Positions 1 to 5,119 of a stretch of DNA of 5,119 bases are shown in pieces. Each line of letters opens with the position of its first letter. Position 1 is the stretch's first letter. The notes under the pieces are model-generated. The model had not been told where the DNA came from. It was given only the letters and a program-made list of their open reading frames with translations, and did no database searches. The position numbers and the translations under genes were made by a program. This DNA is from Phycisphaerae bacterium (lineage in GTDB: Bacteria > Planctomycetota > Phycisphaerae > Phycisphaerales > SM1A02): NCBI GenBank assembly GCA_016873355.1, contig VGXK01000181.1:1-5119 (forward strand), in the 5' to 3' direction.

Positions 1-2
1 CG

Positions 3-1166
3 AACAAGGGGCAATACGCGATCTACGCCAAGAAGCTCATGCTGCTCGACGGCACGAACTTCGTCGGCCGCTGGAACAACGCGCCGTCGTCGAAGGACAA
101 GCTCCGAGTCAACCTGGGAACGCAGGCGGAGACCTCCTTCTGGGGCTTCAACGGCGTCTTCATCGGGGCGAACGCGAACTTCGAACCGGACTACACGCCA
201 CCGAGTCCCGAAGATCCCTGCCTCGACAAGGCCACCTGGATCTACTACCCGTACACGGCGAGCTCCTTCACCATCTCGGGCGCGGGCGCGAACAAGATCT
301 GCGCGAAGAAGCTCGAGCCTGGGGAGTCGACGAACATGGTCGCGGCTCCGTCGCCGCCGGCGTTCGTGGTCGGCAACACGCAATGGGGCGGCATCACGCA
401 CAACGGCACCACCGCGACCTACTCCACCCCGTTCCGACTTCGACAGAACACGTTCCTGGGATTCCCGTGGGGACCTCCCGCCGACTTCACGCTCATCAAC
501 GGCGCGGTCGTGACGCTGAAGACGGGCATCTACAAGATCGACAACACGCTTCGCATCGAGAACTCGAAGCTCATCATCGATGGCGACGTCACGTTCATCG
601 CGGACGCGCCGTTCTTCACCATCTACAGCCTGGACCTGAAGAACGCGACCGTCGAGCTCAAGGACAACTCGACGTTCTACATGTACTCGAGCTACGGCGT
701 CCGGATCCACGGAAGCTGGCTCGGCAAGTGGTTCACCTGCGCGTCGGAGCCCGACCTGAACAAGAAGGACGGGGATCCGCACCGCAAGGCGTGGTTCGGC
801 ACGTGGTCCGCCACCGCGTGCTCGAGCCAGGTGCCGAGCGAACCGCTCTACATGGAGCCGTGGCGCATGCGCATCTACCCGATGCCGGGCTTCCTCTCGA
901 GCATCTTCACCTGGGACATCAAGGACTCGTCCATGATCGGGTCGCTCTTCCTGCCGACGAACCCGATCCTCTTCCGAGGCGCCACGCAGATCTACGGTCG
1001 CGTGGCGGCGAATCACGTGCTCATGTACGACACGGCGCAGGTCCGATACGACCACGCGCTCGACCTGATCAGCGGCCTCACCGAAGGCGCCACGCCGAGC
1101 CGCGGCGGCGATCCGAACCAGCTGTGGCCGGTTCGAGTGACCTCGATCGGATTCCAGGCGGAGTGA
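3..1166 (+). CDS. PilX-like pilus-associated protein with DUF7305-like C-terminal domain (5' partial)
   Basis: The reading frame is already open at the left edge, so the true start lies outside the window; the ATG at 39 is probably internal. The stop is TGA at 1164-1166. From about base 525 to 1075 the protein reads as short beta strands: a GIYKI segment, an LRIE/LIIDGDVTFIAD strand pair, a run of alternating polar and hydrophobic residues, a PWRMRIYPMPG segment, then IYGRVAANHV and RYDHALDLI. This order (GDVTFI strand, iYpmpG, aliphatic GSLFLPTNP, final YDHAL) matches what I recall of the DUF7305 domain at the C-terminus of PilX-type proteins, and suggests a beta-solenoid. Four cysteines fall in two close pairs (codons 219 and 300; 738 and 819), which would suit disulfides in an exported protein. 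An aromatic-rich, Asn/Gly-rich composition also fits a surface protein. It lies 6 bases before a pseudopilin gene, supporting a minor pilin or tip role. A prepilin N-terminus cannot be checked because the 5' end is missing. Coding status is confident; the family is a pattern-based call. Confidence 0.78.
   Translation, partial: NKGQYAIYAKKLMLLDGTNFVGRWNNAPSSKDKLRVNLGTQAETSFWGFNGVFIGANANFEPDYTPPSPEDPCLDKATWIYYPYTASSFTISGAGANKICAKKLEPGESTNMVAAPSPPAFVVGNTQWGGITHNGTTATYSTPFRLRQNTFLGFPWGPPADFTLINGAVVTLKTGIYKIDNTLRIENSKLIIDGDVTFIADAPFFTIYSLDLKNATVELKDNSTFYMYSSYGVRIHGSWLGKWFTCASEPDLNKKDGDPHRKAWFGTWSATACSSQVPSEPLYMEPWRMRIYPMPGFLSSIFTWDIKDSSMIGSLFLPTNPILFRGATQIYGRVAANHVLMYDTAQVRYDHALDLISGLTEGATPSRGGDPNQLWPVRVTSIGFQAE
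1160..1163 (+). promoter_or_regulatory. Shine-Dalgarno for the pseudopilin gene
   Basis: GGAG lies 9 bases before the ATG at 1173 and sits inside the last codons of the preceding gene. The two genes are separated by only 6 bases, so they are probably co-transcribed. Confidence 0.6.
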
Positions 1167-1172
1167 ATCGAC

Positions 1173-1682
1173 ATGCATCGTCGCGCCTTCACGCTCATCG
1201 AGATCCTCATCTGTCTCGTGATCATCTCGGTGGTGGCCGCGCTCACGGTCCCGTTCTTCGGGCGCGATCACGCCGACCGCGCCGCATCGGGCGCAGCGCT
1301 GCTGCGTTCGGACCTGCGCTTCGCGCAGCTCGCCACCATGGCGAATCCGCAGGATCCGGTGATCGTGCGTTTCCGTTCCGACGGCAAGGGATACTGGCTC
1401 GCGCGGCTCACCACGCCGGAGACGCCGCTCGTGCGCTCCGACACGGGCGCCGCCTGGAGCGAGATCATGGGCTCGGGCCGGGCGCGATCCGCCGACCACG
1501 TGACGCTCGCCACCACCGGAGTCTCGGGCGCCACGCTTCGATTCACGCCGCTCGGCTCCGTGCACGCGCCCTCGGGCACCCCCAAGGTGACGCTCACGGC
1601 GGGCGGACCCGGCGGTGCGCCGGCGAGTTGCAGCGTGACGATCGACACCTCGACCGGCACCTCGACCTTGACGGTGCCGTGA
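1173..1682 (+). CDS. GspH/FimT-family minor pseudopilin
   Basis: This is a 169-residue protein with a class III (prepilin) signal: a short basic leader MHRRA followed by FTLIE. Phe6 would be mature +1 and Glu10 the conserved Glu+5. Residues 6-29 form the hydrophobic N-terminal helix that anchors pilins in the inner membrane before assembly. A region DLRFAQLATMA (47-56) follows, matching the 'dlr.AQ..A' motif of GspH/FimT proteins. The remainder is a beta-rich globular domain ending in FTPLGS...VTIDTSTGTSTLTVP, like the 'F.p.G...v.i...tG.v.v' end of that family. The length fits GspH/FimT (about 150-190 residues). In such systems these proteins are minor components that prime or cap the pilus or pseudopilus. 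Position -1 is Ala rather than the usual Gly; prepilin peptidases tolerate this, and I recall Ala being common at this place in planctomycetes. The start is set by the GGAG at 1160-1163 and the leader. GspH (T2SS) and FimT (T4P) cannot be told apart from sequence alone. Confidence 0.9.
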   Translation: MHRRAFTLIEILICLVIISVVAALTVPFFGRDHADRAASGAALLRSDLRFAQLATMANPQDPVIVRFRSDGKGYWLARLTTPETPLVRSDTGAAWSEIMGSGRARSADHVTLATTGVSGATLRFTPLGSVHAPSGTPKVTLTAGGPGGAPASCSVTIDTSTGTSTLTVP

Positions 1683-1777
1683 CAAGTTCGCAGGTCTCGA
1701 ACGCGCAAAATTGATCCGATCCCGCCGGAGGGGTCGATATCCCCGCCCGTGCGGTTCATGGATGGACCGCGGTCATC

Positions 1778-1800
1778 GGCGCGCGGTTCCGCCGCGCGCC
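1778..1800 (+). promoter_or_regulatory. Perfect 9-bp GC-rich hairpin in the secretin leader
   Basis: Arms GGCGCGCGG (1778-1786) and CCGCGCGCC (1792-1800) are exact reverse complements around a 5-base TTCCG loop. All stem pairs are G-C, so the hairpin should be very stable in RNA. No T-run follows, which argues against a standard intrinsic terminator. The 3' arm ends one base before the Shine-Dalgarno of the secretin gene, so it could affect ribosome access, mRNA stability or act as an imperfect attenuator. The inverted repeat is seen directly; its function is inference. Confidence 0.6.
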
Positions 1801-1801
1801 C

Positions 1802-1805
1802 AGGA
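1802..1805 (+). promoter_or_regulatory. Shine-Dalgarno that decides the GTG start of the secretin
   Basis: AGGA is 8 bases before GTG at 1814, a proper spacing. An out-of-frame ATG at 1806 is too close to use it, and the in-frame ATG at 1847 has only a GAGG almost touching it, so GTG 1814 is the preferred start. Confidence 0.55.
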
Positions 1806-1813
1806 ATGGACTC

Positions 1814-3859
1814 GTGCCGCAAATCCGCAGCCTTGGATGCGTGAGGATGGTCGTTCTTGCGACGGGGGCGGCCATCGCGTTCGGACTTGAAGCGATCACG
1901 ACGGCGCAGGGGCCGGTCGTGGCTCCGCCGTCGAGCGGGTCGGGGCCCACGATGGCGCCGCCGGCGTCGTCCTCGAGCGCGGGAGGGGCCGGCGCCACGG
2001 GCGTGCCGGGAACGCCCGCACCGCCCGGTGCGCAAGGCTCGGCGAACGCGGCCGTGTCGCCTCCCGCCGATTCGGGCGAAGTCCGCGTCAGCGAGGCGGG
2101 CACCTTCGCGATCGCGGCGCAGGAGGTCGAAGTCGGGCGGCTGCTCGAGCTGCTCGCGATCAAGGCCAGAAGGAACATCGTTGCGAGCGACAAGGTCACC
2201 GGCAAGGTGACCGTCAACCTCTACGACGTGCCCTTCGAGCAGGCGCTCGACGCCATTCTCGCCGTGAACGGCTTCGTCGCGGTCAAGAGCGGCACGTTCA
2301 TCTACGTCTACTCGGCGATGGAGCGCGCCGAGATGGAGAGGGCGCAGCTTCGGCGCGAGGCTCGCGTCTTCACGCTCCAGTACCTCGCCGCCAAGGACGC
2401 CACCGAGTTCATCAAGCCGCTGCTCAGCGAGACCGGCTCGGTCGTCGCGCGCGGCGAAGTGGCGCCCGGCTTCATCCCCACGAGCGAGGACGGCGGCGCC
2501 GACGACTACGCGTTCACCACGAAGGTCGTCGTGAACGACTTCCCCGAGAACGTCGCGGCGGTCGAGGCGCTGCTGAAGGAACTCGACGTGCCGCCGCGCC
2601 AGGTTCGCGTGGAGGCCACGATCCTGCGCACCACCGTCGACGAGACGAACGCCTACGGCCTCGACTTCACCGCGATCGGCAACATCGACTTCACGCAGGT
2701 CACGCGCCCGCTCGCCGCCTTCGACAACCTGCTCGACGGCGTGCTCCAGCCCGACCGGGCGCAGGCGCTCGTGATGGACAACTACCCGGTGCTCGATCGT
2801 CCGCCGACGCTCAAGATCGGCATCATCTCGAACGACGTGGCGATCTTCATCCGCGTGCTCGACGAGGTGACGGACACCACCGTGCTTGCGCGGCCGACGG
2901 TCACCGCCCTGAATCGCCAGCGCGCGCAGGTGCTCATCGGCGAGAAGGTGGCGTACCTGTCGACCACGCAGACGCAGACGAGCACCACGCAGGACGTGCA
3001 GTTCCTCGACACGGGCATCAAGCTCTCGTTCCGGCCGTTCATCTCCACCGACGGGCAGATCCGCATGGAGCTGCACCCGAGCGTGTCGAGCGCGCGGCTC
3101 GTGAACCTGAAGGTGGCCGGCGGCGGCGAAGCGACCGTGCCCAACGAGAGCACGCAGGAGCTTCGCACGAACATCCGCGTGAAGAGCGGACAGACGATCG
3201 TGCTCGGCGGCCTCTTCCGCGAGGACACCACGATCGATCGCCGCCAGGTGCCGTGGCTGAGCGACATTCCGATCATCGGCGCCGCGTTCGGCGGGCAGTC
3301 CGACCGCACGAAGCGCGAGGAGATCATCTTCCTGCTCACGCCGACCGTCTTCGAGGACAAGGAGCTCTACGAGAAGGGCGCCGAGTCGCTCGACATCGTC
3401 GAGGCGGTGCGCGTCGGCGCCCGCGCAGGGCTGCTGCCGTGGTCGAACGAGCAGTTCGTGGCCGACTACCAGCGCCAGGCGCTCGACGCGTATCGGCGCG
3501 GCGAGATGAACAAGGCGCTCTGGTACGCCGACAACGCGGTGCGCATCCGACCCACGCTTCCCACGATGACGCGACTGCGCGAATCGGTGCGCTCCGGAAA
3601 CCACAGCACGTTCCGCAAGGAACTCGACTCGAAACTGCTCGGTCCTGCGGACGACTCCGCGGGCGATCGGCCGGTGGCGCCGAGTTCCGATCCCACGCTC
3701 GAGGCGCCGCCGGGGCCCGCGGTCTCGCCGCCGATCTCGACTCCGCCTCCCGACGCGGGAAGCGCGCCGAACGACGATCCGCCCGATCCGGAGCCCCTCC
3801 CGCCGTCGGGAGCGCCGGATCCGGGCGAGCCGCCCACGGGTCCGGAGGTCCGCTCATGA
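1814..3859 (+). CDS. Outer-membrane secretin of a type IV pilus / type II secretion-like system, with extended C-terminus
   Basis: A 681-residue member of the PilQ/GspD superfamily, whose members form the ring-shaped outer-membrane channel for pili or secreted proteins. The GTG start is supported by AGGA 8 bases upstream. Residues 1-31 look like a signal peptide (Arg5/Arg11, hydrophobic 12-25, possible cut after TTA31). Residues 34-88 are a Pro/Ala/Gly/Ser-rich linker. Residues 90-172 form an STN/N0-like domain (LLELLAIKARRNIV...GKVTVNLYDVPFEQALDAIL), close to the PilQ pattern. Residues 184-265 form one N1-type domain ending ELDVPPRQVRVEATIL. The secretin core spans about 330-513, with VLARPTVTALN (357-367), SGQTIVLGGLF (458-468), VPWLSDIPIIG (479-489) and EEIIFLLTPTVF (502-513). 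All signature blocks are intact, so it should be functional. Beyond the core, residues 548-590 resemble a single TPR hairpin (DAYRRGEMNKALWYADNAVRIRP), and 612-681 are a Pro/Asp/Gly-rich tail. This extension is unusual and sits where pilotins bind in other secretins. The stop overlaps the next gene by 4 bases. Confidence 0.93.
   Translation: MPQIRSLGCVRMVVLATGAAIAFGLEAITTAQGPVVAPPSSGSGPTMAPPASSSSAGGAGATGVPGTPAPPGAQGSANAAVSPPADSGEVRVSEAGTFAIAAQEVEVGRLLELLAIKARRNIVASDKVTGKVTVNLYDVPFEQALDAILAVNGFVAVKSGTFIYVYSAMERAEMERAQLRREARVFTLQYLAAKDATEFIKPLLSETGSVVARGEVAPGFIPTSEDGGADDYAFTTKVVVNDFPENVAAVEALLKELDVPPRQVRVEATILRTTVDETNAYGLDFTAIGNIDFTQVTRPLAAFDNLLDGVLQPDRAQALVMDNYPVLDRPPTLKIGIISNDVAIFIRVLDEVTDTTVLARPTVTALNRQRAQVLIGEKVAYLSTTQTQTSTTQDVQFLDTGIKLSFRPFISTDGQIRMELHPSVSSARLVNLKVAGGGEATVPNESTQELRTNIRVKSGQTIVLGGLFREDTTIDRRQVPWLSDIPIIGAAFGGQSDRTKREEIIFLLTPTVFEDKELYEKGAESLDIVEAVRVGARAGLLPWSNEQFVADYQRQALDAYRRGEMNKALWYADNAVRIRPTLPTMTRLRESVRSGNHSTFRKELDSKLLGPADDSAGDRPVAPSSDPTLEAPPGPAVSPPISTPPPDAGSAPNDDPPDPEPLPPSGAPDPGEPPTGPEVRS
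3844..3848 (+). promoter_or_regulatory. Shine-Dalgarno for the TPR lipoprotein
   Basis: GGAGG lies 7 bases before the ATG at 3856 and inside the last codons of the secretin. It fixes this ATG as the start although the frame is open far upstream (back to about 3253), and it fits translational coupling through the ATGA overlap. Confidence 0.75.
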
Positions 3860-5031
3860 ATTCGAGTTCCGTCGCTCGTCTCGTTCGGGTGCGCGCGCCG
3901 GCGCGTTGCGCCGCGTGCCTCGCCGCCGTGTCGCTCGTGGCGCTTGCGGCGCCGTCGATGCTCGCGTCGTGCGGACCTTCGAACCGCGGCGTCGAGGCGC
4001 GAAAGGCGGCGAACGACCGATTCGACCGCGCGAACGCCCAGGTCGTCTACGACCAGGCGCGGCAGGCGCTCGGCACGGGTCAGTTCGAGGTGGCGCTCGG
4101 GCACATCGACAAGGCGATCGAGCGCTTCCCGAAGGATCCGAGCTACTACGTCCTGCGCGGCCGCATCCTCATCGAGCAGCGGCGCACGCATCAGGCCAAG
4201 CAGACGCTCGACCGCGCCGTCGAGCTCGACCCGAAGAGCGCCGAAGCGCAGTACTTCCTCGGCGTGCTCGAACAGCAGTGCTCGAACGACGCCGCGGCGC
4301 TCGCGCACTACGAGCGGGCGCGCGAGCTCGACCCCAAGAACCTCCAGTTCCTCGCCGCCTGCGCCGAACTGCGCCTCGCCTCCGGCGACCCGAAGGGCGC
4401 GATGGCGCTCGTCGAATCGGGATCGAGCACGTTCCAGTACAGCCCCGTGCTCCAGCAGCTTCGCGCGAGCTGCATGGCCATGGCGGGGGAGTCCGACGCC
4501 GCGGCGCGCATCATGGAGCAGGCGAGCTCGCGAGATCCGAGCGACGCGACGATGGCGGAGGATCTGCTGCACGCGTACTTCGACGCGGGCGAGTGGGCGG
4601 AGTGCCTGCGTCTGCTCGATTCGCCCGTGCTCGCGCCCGCCCGGAACCGGCCCGATCTCGTGCGCCTCCGCGCGCGGTGCCTGATGGTCACCGGTCGCGC
4701 CGTCGAGGCGCGCGATCTGCTCGAGTCGACGATGCAGGCGGGGGAGCCGACGGTCGAGCATCTCGTGGCGCTCGGATACGCGTCGTGGGCGGCGGGCGAC
4801 TGGGTGCGCATGGCGCGCTGCGGCGAGCAGCTCGTCGCCTCGCATCCGCGGCTTCCCGAGGGGTACCTCTTCCTCGGCGCGGTGGAGCGCGAGCGCGGCA
4901 ATCTCGTGGCGAGCGAGCAATGGCTCGAACAGGCAAGCGTCCGCGACGACTCGCGCGAACTCGTCACGAGGCTGCGGGCACGCGTGCAGGCGCAGCTCGC
5001 CCAGCGGGGCGAGACGGCGCAGGGCGGCTGA
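3856..5031 (+). CDS. TPR-repeat outer-membrane lipoprotein, candidate secretin pilotin (PilF/Tgl-like role)
   Basis: A 391-residue protein. The basic N-terminus (Arg8, Arg11, Arg13, Arg17) and hydrophobic stretch 19-37 lead to the lipobox LASC, giving Cys39 as the lipidated residue. Gly at +2 rather than Asp favours outer-membrane sorting by the Lol rule. The mature part is built from helical TPR repeats: about 62-95 (ARQALGTGQFEVALGHIDKAIERFPKDP), 96-128 and 130-162 are clear, with the ALxxYxxAxELDP pattern. Weaker repeats follow at about 164-197, 198-230, 232-260, 267-297 and 300-360. TPR proteins bind other proteins. Lipoproteins of this kind (PilF/PilW, Tgl) serve as pilotins that assemble the type IV pilus secretin, but are shorter, about 250 residues. 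The ATGA overlap with the secretin gene makes a joint role likely, but the specific function is inference; a general assembly scaffold is also possible. Six further cysteines (142, 169, 206, 250, 275, 322) are unusual for a periplasmic TPR protein. The start is set by GGAGG at 3844-3848; the longer open frame upstream is chance antiframe of the secretin. Confidence 0.9.
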   Translation: MNSSSVARLVRVRAPARCAACLAAVSLVALAAPSMLASCGPSNRGVEARKAANDRFDRANAQVVYDQARQALGTGQFEVALGHIDKAIERFPKDPSYYVLRGRILIEQRRTHQAKQTLDRAVELDPKSAEAQYFLGVLEQQCSNDAAALAHYERARELDPKNLQFLAACAELRLASGDPKGAMALVESGSSTFQYSPVLQQLRASCMAMAGESDAAARIMEQASSRDPSDATMAEDLLHAYFDAGEWAECLRLLDSPVLAPARNRPDLVRLRARCLMVTGRAVEARDLLESTMQAGEPTVEHLVALGYASWAAGDWVRMARCGEQLVASHPRLPEGYLFLGAVERERGNLVASEQWLEQASVRDDSRELVTRLRARVQAQLAQRGETAQGG

Positions 5032-5119
5032 GTCGATCGAGCCGGGCTCGCTCGCGCTCGAGCTCCGGGGCCCATCTAGAGCGGTTCCTCCTCATTCGTA
5101 GCGATCTGGCGGGCTGCGA
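5032..5119. other. Non-coding tail after the cluster, with small inverted repeats
   Basis: No gene can be supported on the + strand. A short hairpin CGAGC-CGG-GCTCG occupies 5038-5050, and an imperfect larger stem can be drawn between 5041-5049 and about 5060-5072 with bulges. No T-run follows, so a rho-independent terminator is doubtful, though transcript-end structure just after the stop at 5031 is plausible. The right end may contain the last codons of a gene on the minus strand, but too little is present to name it. Confidence 0.35.

Larger units (their letters stand above)
1683..1813 (+). other. Intergenic region upstream of the secretin gene
   Basis: This 131-base gap is the only real spacer inside the cluster. 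It holds a short GGGG/CCCC inverted repeat (1730-1733 with 1741-1744, 7-base loop) and a strong 9-bp hairpin at 1778-1800. A TTGATC hexamer at 1711-1716 with CGATAT at 1735-1740 (18-base spacer) is a weak sigma70-like match, good in the -35 but poor in the -10, so a promoter here is possible but unproven. The frame of the secretin is open back to the TGA at 1712-1714 but holds no usable start codon before 1814. Confidence 0.5.

Noticed and set aside
383..1714. A 443-residue + strand frame overlapping the PilX-like and pseudopilin genes
   Set aside because: It is rich in His/Arg/Pro, carries no motif and runs across two well-supported genes in another frame.
1711..1740. Sigma70-like promoter (TTGATC, 18 bases, CGATAT) before the secretin
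   Set aside because: The -10 hexamer matches the consensus at only two of six positions, so it is mentioned in the intergenic entry but not called as a promoter.
2968..2997. Short CAGACG/ACCACGCAG direct repeats in the secretin
   Set aside because: They encode the Thr/Gln-rich gate-loop segment (STTQTQTSTTQ) typical of the secretin core, and are not an independent DNA repeat.
1268..3604. A 778-residue open frame on the minus strand spanning the pseudopilin and secretin
   Set aside because: It lies antisense to clear family members, is full of Arg/His/Val/Asp low-complexity text typical of the reverse of GC-rich codons, and shows no recognisable domain.
3253..3855. N-terminal extension of the TPR lipoprotein to an upstream ATG
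   Set aside because: This part overlaps the conserved secretin sequence out of frame and is Arg-rich noise; the lipoprotein signal and GGAGG both point to ATG 3856.
3466..4920. A 484-residue minus-strand open frame under the TPR lipoprotein
   Set aside because: Antisense shadow of the TPR gene; its composition (Arg, Glu, Leu, His rich) is the reverse image of the real codons and no motif is seen.
5038..5072. Rho-independent terminator after the TPR gene
   Set aside because: The stems are short or bulged and no T-run follows, so only small inverted repeats are reported.

Overview
The window is high-GC DNA carrying four genes in a row on the + strand. Together they look like part of a type IV pilus / type II secretion-like apparatus. 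The proteins suggest a Gram-negative-type (diderm) bacterium: there is an outer-membrane secretin, a prepilin-like protein and a lipoprotein. The pseudopilin N-terminus (RRAFTLIE) and its coupling to a PilX-like protein with a beta-solenoid C-terminal domain resemble Planctomycetota, perhaps Phycisphaerae. That placement is inferred from protein style only; no marker gene is present.

Layout: (1) 3-1166, the 3' part of a large secreted or pilus-associated protein whose C-terminal half resembles the DUF7305 domain found in PilX-type proteins. (2) 1173-1682, a GspH/FimT-type minor pseudopilin, 6 bases downstream with its own Shine-Dalgarno. (3) 1683-1813, a 131-base gap that ends in a perfect 9-bp inverted repeat directly abutting the next ribosome binding site. 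(4) 1814-3859, a PilQ/GspD-family secretin with a compact N-terminal part (one STN/N0-like and one N1-like domain), a complete secretin core, and an unusual C-terminal extension made of a TPR-like helical hairpin and a proline-rich tail. (5) 3856-5031, a TPR lipoprotein overlapping the secretin by 4 bases (ATGA), well placed to be the secretin's pilotin or assembly partner. (6) 5032-5119, a non-coding tail with small inverted repeats and possibly the last codons of a convergent gene.

Inferred working model: the secretin forms the outer-membrane channel, the TPR lipoprotein helps target or assemble it, and the GspH-like pseudopilin plus the PilX/DUF7305-like protein are minor pilus (tip or initiation) components passing through it. 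No ATPase, platform protein, major pilin or prepilin peptidase is visible here. I see no mobile element, CRISPR array, tRNA or rRNA. The most notable points are the secretin's C-terminal extension, the linked pilotin candidate, and the hairpin plus overlapping mini-ORF at the secretin start.
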